Below, piece after piece: positions 8,122-17,002 of a stretch of DNA of 64,000 bases. Where the stretch lies: positions 1-64,000 of the forward strand of contig NZ_JAUUTZ010000025.1 in NCBI RefSeq assembly GCF_030678915.1, in the 5' to 3' direction. This DNA is from Paracoccus wurundjeri (lineage in GTDB: Bacteria; Pseudomonadota; Alphaproteobacteria; Rhodobacterales; Rhodobacteraceae). The translations under genes were made by a program, and so were the position numbers. Each line of letters starts with the position of its first letter. Position 1 is the first letter of the stretch. The notes under the pieces are model-generated. The model was not told the origin of the DNA and did not search any database. It worked only from the letters and a program-made list of their open reading frames with translations.

Positions 8122-11100
8122 ACCTCGTGATCGACGACTTCTGCGGCAGCGTATTCACGCTGCGCAGCGATCAGTTTGTTGAACTCCGTCTCGATCTCGT
8201 AGACGGCAGTGAATTCGGCGAAGGCCCAACGACCGAACTTTTCGAGGTTGTTGACGCCTGGCACCCAATAGGCCCGCATCGTGTTCGCCTTCTCCTTGGC
8301 GTCCTCGCCGCGGAAGCCCTTGATCTCAACGATGAGGTTCAGCGGATCGGAAAAGCCGTCATCCACCTGGACGATGAAGTCCGGGATATACTTTCGGGGT
8401 GTCGAGCCCATCAGGTAGGGCACTTCGAGGCCAAGATTCTGGTTCTTGACGTAGGCGCGAACCTTGGGATGCGCCTCCGCCACACGGCAGAACTCCGCCT
8501 CCCAGTCGCTGTCGCAGACGACCCAGTTCACGTGGCATTTGCGCGGGTCGGTCTGCCAGCGCGTTTCCTTCGACGTCGTGAAATTGACGAAGGCTGTCGA
8601 GCCGGTGGGGTTGTAGGCGTCGAGGATCGCTTTGACCGGACGATCGCCGGCGAGCGTTTCGGTGATGGCGGCCTTGATCCGTTCGGCCGCCATGTCGGCG
8701 ATTTCCTTGTAGATCAGCTGTGCGGGATAGGTGCCACCCGAACACTTGAGATAGCCGCCTTCGAGCCATTGGCGCGTAATGCGCTTGAGCTGCCCGAACA
8801 AATGGAGCTTCGGCTCCTCTCCCGGATCGCGGTACTTGTTGTAGAGCAGGTGTCGCGCGAGGTGAAACAGGACGGTCGAGGACCGCATGTCCTCCAGATG
8901 CGCGACAGTCAGATCGACGCCTTCGCCGATGATGCCCTGATTCTTGGTCACAGACGGACCGACAAGCTCCGGCGTCAGATGGAGGACGTGATCCTGCCCG
9001 AAGGCCGCTTCCAGCCGCTCGTCGGGCAGTTCGACGCGATAGCCCTGGACGCGAGGAAAGACGATCTCCAGCGCGTCGCGGTCCGGTTTGACGGCATGGA
9101 CCCGCACGGTCTCGCGCGGTTTGGCGGGCGGTGAGACGACCGGTTTGGCGGCAAAGTCGAAAGGAATGCCGAGCACGTCGGCATACTCCACGTTGAACAG
9201 CCCCTCCTCGTTGAGGTCATAGGACTGTCGACGCAGGCCGCGACCGACCACCTGCTCGCACAGGAGTTGCGTGCCGAAGGCGCGAACGCCGAGAATATGG
9301 GTGACGGTGTTGGCGTCCCATCCCTCCGTCAGCATCGAGACCGAGACGACGCAACGCACCTGCTCACCCAGCCGCCCCTTCTTGCCGACGGTGTTCATGA
9401 CCTCACGCAAGAGCGTGGCGTCGTCGATACTGTCGGGGGCGTGGACGTCGCCGGTGCGCTCGATCATCTCGCGACGGAAGCGCTCAATCTCATCGCCCGC
9501 CATCTCGCGGAAGTCCTTGTCGAGGGCTTCACCGGATTCGAGCTGAGCCGAATCGATCAGGATCGTGTTCGGACGGGCGATGCGGTTTCCGTAGTCGTCG
9601 TAATTGCGGAACAGCGCCAAACGCCCATTTTCAAGCGTGGTAGAGCCGTCGTCGTTTTCGCGGTGGAAGCCGGAGACATATTTGTAGATCAGCTCCGAGG
9701 TCGAGGTGTTGTTACACACGACGATGAAGACCGGCGGCACACCGATGCCCTCGTTCTCCCAGAGCTCGAACGTTTTCTGATAGTGGCCATAGAGCGCTTC
9801 GAGCGCGGTCAGCAGCTCGGCCGGCAGGCTCAGCGGATCGAGCGACTTGCCTGCGCTGCGGCCCTTCTTCGGCAATTTCTTGCCGATATGCTCCCATAGA
9901 TTGCGGAACTTCGGCGTATCGCCGCCTGAAATATTGTCGGCGACCGGAACGCGCGGCAGCTTCACGATCCCGCATTCGATCGCGTCCATGAGGGAGAAGT
10001 CGCTCATGGTCCAAGGGAACAGGGTGCCTTCCGCATAACCCGAGCCGCGCAAGAAGAAGGGCGTGGCCGAGAGGTCATAAACGAGCGATATCCCGAGCTT
10101 ACGCTTGACCGCTTCGAGCCCTGAGATCCACATTCGGGCGGCCTCATTGTTGGCTTTGGCCTCGTCCTTCGCCTCGCCCTTGAGGTCGGCCTCGGTTTCG
10201 CCCTCGGCGTCCTTCACTCGTTCGCGATAACAGTGATGCGCTTCATCATTCAGCACGACAACGTTCTTAATGCCCATGAGTTCGGGCATGACTCGTTGCA
10301 GCATCTGACCTTCAGTTTCCAGCGTCTGAAGCGTCTCTCCTCTCCAGCCTTCCAAGGCGGTGCGGGTGCCCTTGGAGACTGAAATCCGCTCACGCAATTT
10401 GAAGGCGTGATAGTTGGTGATGACGATCTTCGCTCGGTCGACATCGGCAAGCATATCGGGCGGCAGGATCTCACGGTGCCGGTAGTAGCTCTCAGGGTCA
10501 TGGGGCAACAGGACCCGCAAGCGATCCTTGATAGTGATGCCCGGCGCGACGATCAGAAAGCCGCGCGAGAACTGCTTGCTGTTCGGATGGCGGACAGCAT
10601 TCACCGTCTGCCAGGCTATCAGCATCGCCATCACGGTCGTCTTACCCGCGCCGGTGGCGAGCTTCAGCGCCAAGCGCGTGAGCTCCGGATTGGCCTGCGC
10701 GTTGCCGCCCTCGATGTGAGCCCAGAATTTCTTCGTCCGTGCGCCGAGCTTCGGCGCGACCTCCGTCAGCCAGATTGCCGTCTCAACCGCTTCGATTTGG
10801 CAGAAGAATGGGCGCACGCCCTCGAAATTGTGGTGACGCCAATGCACCAGTAGGCGCGCTGTTTCAGGCGTGACCAGCCATTGGTCGGGATTGGGCAGCT
10901 TGCGCCATTCCTCGACGTAGGTGCGGACCTCGTTGATAATCGGAGTCGGGTTGTACTCCTGCTCCTCCGACGACAAGCCGGCGTCATCGCCAAAGATCAT
11001 CTGGGCCTGATTGCCGCGTCCCTGACGGCGTTTCTTCGGCTTAGGCACCGGGGTGATGAGGTCGGATCGGCGCCGTATCTCAATGACGCGATTGGTCGGC

Positions 11101-11186
11101 TGCCCGTCCTCGTCAAGTTCCCAATGTCGGCGGGGATACTCGTAGGGCGAGTTCAGGATCGGGCGCTCGAAGAATGTCTCGCTCAT
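8118..11186 (-). CDS. Type III Res-like DEAD/DEAH helicase-endonuclease
   Basis: A 1022-aa SF2 helicase fused to a nuclease. Walker A is LATGAGKTT (about 176-184), Walker B is LNDEAHHCY (about 313-321), and the arginine-finger motif is EQVVGRGLRR. The C-terminal PD-(D/E)XK signature is IPDFIVQVDD followed by LIVEIKG (about 935-955). This is the layout of Res subunits of type III restriction enzymes, which translocate and cut when two unmodified sites are met. The Mod-like partner is two genes downstream. The start ATG (11184-11186) overlaps the stop of the 84-aa gene. It is probably the restriction subunit of the operon; recognition sequence not deducible. Confidence 0.9.
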   Translation of the reverse strand: MSETFFERPILNSPYEYPRRHWELDEDGQPTNRVIEIRRRSDLITPVPKPKKRRQGRGNQAQMIFGDDAGLSSEEQEYNPTPIINEVRTYVEEWRKLPNPDQWLVTPETARLLVHWRHHNFEGVRPFFCQIEAVETAIWLTEVAPKLGARTKKFWAHIEGGNAQANPELTRLALKLATGAGKTTVMAMLIAWQTVNAVRHPNSKQFSRGFLIVAPGITIKDRLRVLLPHDPESYYRHREILPPDMLADVDRAKIVITNYHAFKLRERISVSKGTRTALEGWRGETLQTLETEGQMLQRVMPELMGIKNVVVLNDEAHHCYRERVKDAEGETEADLKGEAKDEAKANNEAARMWISGLEAVKRKLGISLVYDLSATPFFLRGSGYAEGTLFPWTMSDFSLMDAIECGIVKLPRVPVADNISGGDTPKFRNLWEHIGKKLPKKGRSAGKSLDPLSLPAELLTALEALYGHYQKTFELWENEGIGVPPVFIVVCNNTSTSELIYKYVSGFHRENDDGSTTLENGRLALFRNYDDYGNRIARPNTILIDSAQLESGEALDKDFREMAGDEIERFRREMIERTGDVHAPDSIDDATLLREVMNTVGKKGRLGEQVRCVVSVSMLTEGWDANTVTHILGVRAFGTQLLCEQVVGRGLRRQSYDLNEEGLFNVEYADVLGIPFDFAAKPVVSPPAKPRETVRVHAVKPDRDALEIVFPRVQGYRVELPDERLEAAFGQDHVLHLTPELVGPSVTKNQGIIGEGVDLTVAHLEDMRSSTVLFHLARHLLYNKYRDPGEEPKLHLFGQLKRITRQWLEGGYLKCSGGTYPAQLIYKEIADMAAERIKAAITETLAGDRPVKAILDAYNPTGSTAFVNFTTSKETRWQTDPRKCHVNWVVCDSDWEAEFCRVAEAHPKVRAYVKNQNLGLEVPYLMGSTPRKYIPDFIVQVDDGFSDPLNLIVEIKGFRGEDAKEKANTMRAYWVPGVNNLEKFGRWAFAEFTAVYEIETEFNKLIAAQREYAAAEVVDHEV

Positions 11187-11437
11187 ACCCGAGCCTCTCC
11201 ACTGTCCTGCCGCGCCAGTCTCGGGCCAGCGGCATCTTGATTGAGCAGTACGATCTGTTGATCCTGAGGACGCCGCGCGGTCGGATCGGTATCAAGGCCG
11301 AGCCGTCGCAGCGCGTAGTAAAGGAGCGCCTTCCGAACCACGATCTTGGCCTTCCCGCCGCGCCTCCCATAAGGGCCATGCAGCTTGTTCGCGATCCCAA
11401 AGATGAAACTGATGAGATCTTGCTGGATGGCTGTCAT
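11183..11437 (-). CDS. Small 84-aa protein of restriction-like operon
   Basis: No firm family. The stretch FIFGIANKLHGPYG, then KALLYYALRRLG, is reminiscent of the first helices of HsdM (type I methyltransferase N-terminal domain), but it is too short to be one. The ATG (11435-11437) overlaps the stop of the HTH gene as ATGA. Its own stop overlaps the Res start as ATGA, so it is translationally coupled on both sides. It may be an adaptor or a remnant. Confidence 0.6.
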   Translation of the reverse strand: MTAIQQDLISFIFGIANKLHGPYGRRGGKAKIVVRKALLYYALRRLGLDTDPTARRPQDQQIVLLNQDAAGPRLARQDSGEARV

Positions 11438-11631
11438 TCGGCGTTCTTCCCGTCGTCGTCCTGAATTGTGCTGCCCTTGGTGAGCTTCTCGATCTCGTCC
11501 CTCCGGAAGCGCCAGGCGCCCCCGACCTTGAAGCCGGGAAGCTTGCCCTCTGCCGCAAGACGGTAAGCCGTTTTCTCATTGATCTTGAGATACTCGGCGA
11601 CCTCTCGGACGGTCAGAATGTCATTGCTCAT
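11434..11631 (-). CDS. Small HTH DNA-binding protein, first gene of restriction-like operon
   Basis: A 65-aa protein of the excisionase/BldC-like winged-helix type: ILTVREVAEYLKINEKTAYR, then LPGFKVGGAWRFRRDEIEKL. Such proteins bind DNA and often control the operon they lead. I chose the ATG at 11629-11631 because the conserved domain begins right after it. A GGAGGGG ribosome-site candidate lies about 11 bases upstream. A longer frame extends to 11727 but adds no recognisable sequence. It is coupled by ATGA to the 84-aa gene. Confidence 0.75.
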   Translation of the reverse strand: MSNDILTVREVAEYLKINEKTAYRLAAEGKLPGFKVGGAWRFRRDEIEKLTKGSTIQDDDGKNAE

Positions 11632-11732
11632 CAGCACGCGAACCCCTCCGCCGAAAGGATTTCGAGAAAATAGTGGAAAATTGTGGAAGTCACAAGCGAA
11701 GCTGTACACGAGCTTTAGCCGACCCATGTCTG
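11632..11732 (-). promoter_or_regulatory. Presumed promoter region of the seven-gene operon
   Basis: This is the only gap upstream of the HTH gene. It contains two direct GTGGAA copies on the plus strand (11675-11680 and 11685-11690), giving TTCCAC-AATT-TTCCAC when read in the direction of transcription. They could be an operator for the small HTH protein. No clear -35/-10 pair was identified. Confidence 0.35.
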
Positions 11733-14324
11733 TCAGGCTCTAGGCCGAACGCCAAGCGCTTGGCGAACCTCTTCATAGACAGGGACGTTTTCGCCTGCCT
11801 CAATCGTGACGGCAAATCCGTAACGGATAGATTGGTCGAGCGCTCCACCTTGCTCCCGACAAAAAACCCGAAGCGCCAAGGTGCCGTCATCGACGAAAGC
11901 CACTGCTCGTTCGCCTGTATAGCGAACGTGAAATAGTGACCCACGAGGCACAGCTTTATCGGAGGGCTGCCCAGAAACCCGCTTCACGCCGAAACGAGCT
12001 TCGGGTTCATCTGGTGCGACTTCCAATTTCGCCCGACGATAAGCCTGATGCCGGATGTTCACTGGCGAGAACCACGCCAACGACACAGTTAACGCTCGCG
12101 GTTCAACCACGCGCTCCAGACTCGACGGCAGCGGAATTCGATACAAAGCGGCATCTTCGCCAGCAGGAATAGTACCGTAGCCGATCATCGTTGCCCGGTT
12201 CGCCGCACATTCCATTGCCTCGTGAACCAGTGGCCGACCGTATCCTAGTAAGCGAGCGATGCCATCGCGCCGGACCACGTGAGTGCCCTGACCCTGCGGC
12301 TGCCATGTTTGATCGAGCAGTTCTCCGATGCTTCCCCATTGGGCACGATGAACCAGCATGGCCTTGACGATTACCGCATAAAAGGCGGGGTCAACGTCGG
12401 CGAGCAAATTCCCATTATCGGGATCGGAAAGCGCGTCAAATATTCGATGCGCCGCTCTCGTGGCGAGAGCCGTGGCCGCACTGGTGCCTGAGCCAAGCCC
12501 TTCTCTGGAAAGACCACCACCGGCATCTGGCATTGCGCAACGCAATCCATATAGACGTCCTGGAGGAACCAGTCTCAAGCTGACCCCATTCGCTCCATTT
12601 CCGGCGACCCGGACCAGCTCTCGTCCTCCGGGCATGAAAATATCGGGTTTGACAACCTTGCGATGTCCAAGGCCGAGAGCGGACGAAATATTAGGACCAG
12701 GCTCATCCGCGAAGGGCGAGAAAACGCCAACGTTATTCGTTACGGGAGTGCCATCTTCATGCCATGCGCCGACAGTGATCGCATTCAGGGATTCAGCCGG
12801 CGATAGCAATGTGCGCACAGCTTGCTGCTGAGCAAGAGCGCGGAGAATTGCGGCCTCACGGTTTGCAGCAGATGCATCCTCGAATTCGATGAGTCCGGCA
12901 AAATCGGGGACATTAAGGGGTTGGCTGACATTGCCTGCACTCACCAAGAATAGGATGCCAAATCTATCTGCGAGATAGTCGAGCAATCGACCCCAAGGGC
13001 TCATCGGCCCTGCAAAGGGGCGGTTGCGATCTCCTAGCGATAGATTGACGATGAATACGTTCGGAGCTGGAGCCTCGCCTTCATCGTCGCCGACTTTCAT
13101 CCGCAGCACCGAGCGGTAGATCAAGTCCAACAACAAGCGATCTCCCGGCGGGCGCTCATTACCACCGGCACCGGGCGCATAGAGGACCGGCCGAAAATAG
13201 ATCGGCCGAGGCAACGGTTCTTCTCCTAGATTACGGTCTCCATGCAAGATCAGAGAGGCCATCTCTGTTCCATGCTTGCGCTCCGCGACAACGCTCATCG
13301 CATCGAAATCATCTGGATCGTCCAGCACAAGACGGTTGGCCAGCAACGCATGATTCTGAACAGGCATTGCATCGAATATGGCAGCGATTGGTGGAACGTC
13401 CGCGCGAGCGGCTGGCGGCACCGCCACCGCCTCTTCCAGCAGTTCGGCGTCAACCGGGAACTCGACAGTGGACTGCGGTCGCACCATCATGACTTCGTCG
13501 CAGATCGCGAGATTGACTTCCTCGCGCCGAATGAGGCGTTGAACTTCCGCAGCCGGAAGGTCCACCAACCTAGCTACGTAACCGATTTCACCAATCTCTG
13601 CTTCATCAACGATCACACCTTCAGCTGCTGCGACAGCCCGAGCAAACGTCCTCTGTGAAGCAGTGCGGCGCTCGGTCGTGTTTTGGTACCATAGTTCGAT
13701 CTCCACTCGGACAGTGGCGTCCTGACCTTTTTCGGCAAGCTCTTCCTCAAGATAAGCGATTGTCTCTTCAGGAAGCCGATCCTCCGGTCCCCATGCACGC
13801 AGTTTGTGAAGATGTCCAAACACGTGAAACCACGGAGCGAATCCATCAGGAGCGGCTTGTCCGGCTTCATAGCGCCGCCAAAGCGACAGAAGGTGCCGCA
13901 ACGCCTGCACATCAGGCATTGCCATATAAAGCCGCCCTGAAATCGGCTTGTCTTCACGAATACCGGGCTCACGCCCTTTGCGCGTCTCAATCACACCGAA
14001 ATCTTCATCGGGATCGAGAACAAGTTCCTCGTCCGCAAGAAAGGCTAGGCCATCAATCTTGGCGACAGCTGCACTGAAATCGTTGATAGAGCCCGCCACC
14101 TCAAAGACAAGAGCACGCTCGGGAGCGATTCCGGCAGGATCATCGCGAAGGCTTAATGGATCACCATTCTGCTCGAAGACTTGTCTTAGTCGCTGAAATG
14201 CAGGGCCTATTCGCTCGCCTTGCCGGGCTCTCGATGGCGTCTGGAGTTTGCTTCCGCCACCTCCTCCTTTCGGCCGCTTATCACGCCCCGGCTTCGGGAC
14301 CGGCAGAAGGGGGTAATCTGTCAT
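11733..14324 (-). CDS. ietS: S8 subtilisin-like serine protease, IetS-like
   Basis: A large subtilase of 863 aa from the ATG at 14322-14324. The catalytic triad is visible in order: Asp in AIFDAMP (about 317), His in KHGTEMASLI (about 353) and Ser in GSGTSAAT (about 613). The oxyanion Asn is in LVSAGN. No signal peptide is seen, so it is a cytoplasmic protease with a long N-terminal domain. Its start lies 44 bases inside the end of the AAA+ gene, so they are co-translated. An AAA+ ATPase plus a subtilase is the composition of the IetAS system, described first as a plasmid toxin-antitoxin locus in Agrobacterium and later shown to defend against phage. The symbol is given by this pairing, not by a sequence search. 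Confidence 0.85.
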   Translation of the reverse strand: MTDYPLLPVPKPGRDKRPKGGGGGSKLQTPSRARQGERIGPAFQRLRQVFEQNGDPLSLRDDPAGIAPERALVFEVAGSINDFSAAVAKIDGLAFLADEELVLDPDEDFGVIETRKGREPGIREDKPISGRLYMAMPDVQALRHLLSLWRRYEAGQAAPDGFAPWFHVFGHLHKLRAWGPEDRLPEETIAYLEEELAEKGQDATVRVEIELWYQNTTERRTASQRTFARAVAAAEGVIVDEAEIGEIGYVARLVDLPAAEVQRLIRREEVNLAICDEVMMVRPQSTVEFPVDAELLEEAVAVPPAARADVPPIAAIFDAMPVQNHALLANRLVLDDPDDFDAMSVVAERKHGTEMASLILHGDRNLGEEPLPRPIYFRPVLYAPGAGGNERPPGDRLLLDLIYRSVLRMKVGDDEGEAPAPNVFIVNLSLGDRNRPFAGPMSPWGRLLDYLADRFGILFLVSAGNVSQPLNVPDFAGLIEFEDASAANREAAILRALAQQQAVRTLLSPAESLNAITVGAWHEDGTPVTNNVGVFSPFADEPGPNISSALGLGHRKVVKPDIFMPGGRELVRVAGNGANGVSLRLVPPGRLYGLRCAMPDAGGGLSREGLGSGTSAATALATRAAHRIFDALSDPDNGNLLADVDPAFYAVIVKAMLVHRAQWGSIGELLDQTWQPQGQGTHVVRRDGIARLLGYGRPLVHEAMECAANRATMIGYGTIPAGEDAALYRIPLPSSLERVVEPRALTVSLAWFSPVNIRHQAYRRAKLEVAPDEPEARFGVKRVSGQPSDKAVPRGSLFHVRYTGERAVAFVDDGTLALRVFCREQGGALDQSIRYGFAVTIEAGENVPVYEEVRQALGVRPRA

Positions 14325-15312
14325 GCGAAACATCCTCCCGGGCGTTCGGTGAGGTCCGCGCGGCCCACATCTTTAGCCGCCCCTCAACGATCTTTTTTAA
14401 TGGCGTATCACCCATCGCGAGAACATGTCTGCGGCGGACATCAAGACAAAACTCTTCGGCTTCAGCATAACTGATCGAGCCGAGCGCTTTCGCAATGGTG
14501 CCAGGCGCTCGCCCAAGAGGCTCCACCATACTCTCCGCGAAGCGCTGGAAATATGCGGTCAACTCAGCCTTTGTAGGGGCATTCAGCGATAACCTGAGTT
14601 GAAAACGTCGCCAAACTGCACGGTCCAGAAGTTCACTATGGTTCGTCGCCGCGACCACGATCGTATAGCTGGGCAAATCATCCATCTGCATCAGCAGTGA
14701 GGTTACAACTCGTTTTATCTCTCCGGTTTCATGCTCGTCGCCTCGCTCCTTACCAACCGCATCGAACTCATCGAAGAAAAGAACGCATGGCGTGGTCCTC
14801 GCATAGTCAAAGACGCGCTTTAGACGAGAGGCCGTCTCACCGAGATAGCTGCCGATCATCGCCTCGTAGCGTACAACGAAGAACGGTAGCGCCAATGCTT
14901 CTGCGATTGCCTCCGCAAGCGAGGTCTTGCCATTTCCGGGCGGCCCGGAGAGCAGCACGCGATGACGCGGCTCCAGTGAATGGGCGCGCAATATCGAAGC
15001 TCTACGTTGTTCTTCGATCAGTTCTTCGCAGGCATGCCGGTTCAACTCCGACAGCACCAGCTCTTCGATTCTTTTCTGCGGAATCAGCTCCAGAAGAAAT
15101 TCTTTGTGTCGGCTGACGCTTGTCCCCAGAACTGGCGCGGCCTTATGGCCGTTACCGTTCACATGCAAAGCGCTCGTCAGGCGCTCCGCCAGAATATTAT
15201 GATTCTTCGCTTTCTCTTCAGCGATGATAGCTTCAGCCGCCGCGCGCACGCTTTTTGCATCGCCACTTGATCCTGCCTTTACGAGCGAAATGAGTAGATC
15301 ACTTCTGGCCAT
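14281..15312 (-). CDS. ietA: AAA+ ATPase, IetA-like
   Basis: A 343-aa AAA+ protein. Walker A is LSGPPGNGKTSLAEA (about 118-132), Walker B is CVLFFDEFDAVGKE (about 174-187), sensor 1 is IVVAATNHSELLD, and the Arg finger is in DRAVWRRFQ. An N-terminal helical region precedes the ATPase core. In IetAS loci the ATPase is the partner (antitoxin or regulator) of the subtilase. It may restrain the protease until infection, or unfold substrates for it. The C-terminal 14 codons overlap the protease gene, and its own start overlaps the end of the ribbon-helix-helix gene. Confidence 0.87.
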   Translation of the reverse strand: MARSDLLISLVKAGSSGDAKSVRAAAEAIIAEEKAKNHNILAERLTSALHVNGNGHKAAPVLGTSVSRHKEFLLELIPQKRIEELVLSELNRHACEELIEEQRRASILRAHSLEPRHRVLLSGPPGNGKTSLAEAIAEALALPFFVVRYEAMIGSYLGETASRLKRVFDYARTTPCVLFFDEFDAVGKERGDEHETGEIKRVVTSLLMQMDDLPSYTIVVAATNHSELLDRAVWRRFQLRLSLNAPTKAELTAYFQRFAESMVEPLGRAPGTIAKALGSISYAEAEEFCLDVRRRHVLAMGDTPLKKIVEGRLKMWAARTSPNAREDVSHDRLPPSAGPEAGA

Positions 15313-15517
15313 GATCTACCCCAAGCGCCGAACCATTGCGTTTCGAGTGCCTTTCTCGATCAAGCTTCTCAACGACAGCTTCTAGAATCCAAGTGTTTCG
15401 GGGGACTCTGACCTGCCGCGTGTTTCGCTCTTGGTCGATATCGCTGACAAGCGCGCGCGGCACCCTTACCGTCAGCGCTGAAACGCCATCTTCGGATGAT
15501 TGAAGCTTCTTAGACAT
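15299..15517 (-). CDS. Small ribbon-helix-helix-like protein leading the ietAS operon
   Basis: A 72-aa protein from the ATG at 15515-15517. Its pattern of alternating residues followed by two helices (ALTVRVPRALVSDIDQ, then TWILEAVVEKLDRE) fits an Arc/CopG-type DNA-binding fold. It overlaps the ATPase gene by 14 bases. A palindromic upstream region (15538-15592) suggests autoregulation of the three-gene unit. The assignment is by pattern only. Confidence 0.65.
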   Translation of the reverse strand: MSKKLQSSEDGVSALTVRVPRALVSDIDQERNTRQVRVPRNTWILEAVVEKLDRERHSKRNGSALGVDHGQK

Positions 15518-15537
15518 GGCAATCAACTATCAGAGCG

Positions 15538-15592
15538 GACGTCACGATTCCATCAAAATGATGTCAGCGTGACGTCGATACACAGATTGTGT
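15538..15592. promoter_or_regulatory. Palindromic operator region upstream of ietAS unit
   Basis: GACGTCACG at 15538-15546 is the exact inverse of CGTGACGTC at 15568-15576. A related half-site, TGATGTCA, lies at 15559-15566. A second palindrome, ACACA-GAT-TGTGT, lies at 15580-15592. Repeated TGACGTC-like half-sites are what a dimeric ribbon-helix-helix repressor would need. Confidence 0.55.
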
Positions 15593-15617
15593 ACAGCTGT
15601 GAAGATGGCATCCTTAG

Positions 15618-15872
15618 CTAGCGTCCATCTGAGGGCGTCGGATTGGCGGCTTGGGCAGCACCTCTCCGAGCCTTGGCGAAGCCGCGATCCGTGGCGATGA
15701 ACCGCTCCAACATTGGCACGATCAGCCTGACGGGATCGGCTACAGGCTGGCCGGTTTCGCGGGCCAGCACCTCGGCATAGGCGATCAGATCGCGGTTGAG
15801 CGTTGCGGGCAGCTCCAGCGTGACCTTCACGGGCTTGTCGTCGGGCAGCGGGCCGAGTTTCAACCTGGTCAT
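15618..15872 (-). CDS. DUF2274 protein, end of trb operon
   Basis: An 84-aa protein: MTRLKLGPLPDDKPVKVTLE, then LNRDLIAYAEVLARETGQPV. DUF2274 proteins sit directly after trbI in Trb-type ICEs. They resemble ribbon-helix-helix proteins, so this may bind DNA and tune the trb operon. The ATG (15870-15872) lies two bases after the trbI stop. The frame continues upstream to 16121 but that part is inside trbI and is not used. Confidence 0.85.
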   Translation of the reverse strand: MTRLKLGPLPDDKPVKVTLELPATLNRDLIAYAEVLARETGQPVADPVRLIVPMLERFIATDRGFAKARRGAAQAANPTPSDGR

Positions 15873-15874
15873 GG

Positions 15875-17002
15875 TCAACCTCCTGCCGGCTCGAATACAA
15901 GGTCGCGGGTGACGATGATCCTGACCGGGAAGCCGGGCCGGATGGTGAGCGTTGGCGCGACCTGCAACTGGCGCTGGACGATCTGCTGACCGGCCTGATT
16001 GACGGTATCTTGTGCGCCATCGCGGATGGCCCGGATAAGCCGGTCCTCGTCGCTCGTCGCCAGCTCCGTGCCGATTGCGAGCAGCGTAGACAGCCCGGCC
16101 GCCTTCATAAGATCCCACCAATGATAATCGACGCCATCCTCAAGGCCGGCGTAGCCGCTGGCGTCCGCGCCCGGCAGGCGCTCAAGGACGATGGAACGGC
16201 CGCCCGGCAGGATCAGGCGATTCCACACCAGCAACACGCGGCGCTGGCCGAAGGTCACGCCATCATCGTATTGACCGATGATGCGCGTGCCCTGCGGGAT
16301 CAGGAGCAGCGAGCCGGTTGGGCTGTCATAGACGTTCTCCGTCACCTGCGCCGTGATCTGGCCGGGCAAGTCGGAACGGATGCCGGTGATGAGCGCGGCC
16401 GGGATCACGGCCCCGGCCTGAAGGATAAAGGGCGATGCCGGCGGCGCGACGCGATCCGGCGCGACGGTCTGCCGGTCCACGGGTCCATTGAGGAAAGCCG
16501 CGTGCCGGTCCGGCGTCGCGGGCTGTCCGCCGAGGCCAAGAGCGGCAAGGCTGGGCATGGCCGCCCTTGTCGGCGTTCCCGTGCGCGGGCCGGACTGGAA
16601 GAACACATTGCTCAAGCGCGCGGCTTCTTCCTCGGCGCGGCGGCGTTCTTCCTCGGGATCGACGGTGGGCGTCGCCATGACGGGCGGCGCGACGGGCTGG
16701 CCCCTGTTCTGCGCGTCGAGGATCGGGCGGCCGAGGTCGCCGGGCAGCGCCGGGCCGAGCACCGGCCCGCTATAGTCGCTGGGCAGGCCGGACAAGCCGT
16801 CCGCCGTGGGCCGGTTCTCGGTCGAGTAGAGTTCGTCGCCTCCCGGTCCTGCATCGCGGGTCTGGAGCGCGTAGATCAGCGCCCCGCCTATGCCGAGAAG
16901 CGCAACCGCGCCGACGCCTGCCAGCATCTTGCGGGACAGGCGGGTGACGCGCGGCGGTTCGGCGCGCAGGCGCATCGGGGCTGCGGTATCGGTATCGCTC
17001 AT
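15875..17002 (-). CDS. trbI: TrbI, VirB10-like T4SS scaffold protein
   Basis: A 375-aa protein of the type IV secretion core complex that spans the inner and outer membranes. A short cytoplasmic N terminus is followed by one membrane segment (MLAGVGAVALLGIGGALIYA, about 26-45), a Pro-rich periplasmic stretch, and the conserved VirB10/TrbI beta domain (GAVIPAALITGI, LLIPQGTRIIGQYD, WNRLILPGGRSI, GFPVRIIVTRDL). The ATG (17000-17002) overlaps the trbG stop (TAATG). The frame is open much further upstream, but that part lies over trbG and is a shadow. Confidence 0.95.
   Translation of the reverse strand: MSDTDTAAPMRLRAEPPRVTRLSRKMLAGVGAVALLGIGGALIYALQTRDAGPGGDELYSTENRPTADGLSGLPSDYSGPVLGPALPGDLGRPILDAQNRGQPVAPPVMATPTVDPEEERRRAEEEAARLSNVFFQSGPRTGTPTRAAMPSLAALGLGGQPATPDRHAAFLNGPVDRQTVAPDRVAPPASPFILQAGAVIPAALITGIRSDLPGQITAQVTENVYDSPTGSLLLIPQGTRIIGQYDDGVTFGQRRVLLVWNRLILPGGRSIVLERLPGADASGYAGLEDGVDYHWWDLMKAAGLSTLLAIGTELATSDEDRLIRAIRDGAQDTVNQAGQQIVQRQLQVAPTLTIRPGFPVRIIVTRDLVFEPAGG

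Noticed and set aside
6214..8130. 638-codon plus-strand frame opposite the DUF262 gene
   Set aside because: The minus strand has DGQQR and HHIFP motifs and coupled starts and stops; the plus frame has none.
3230..11437. A type I restriction system
   Set aside because: No HsdS-like specificity gene; the methyltransferase has DPPY before the SAM motif and the nuclease has the Res layout, so type III-like fits better.
502..11631. BREX or DISARM
   Set aside because: No PglZ, BrxC or BrxL genes, and no DrmA/DrmB-type pair or PLD nuclease; the gene set does not match either.
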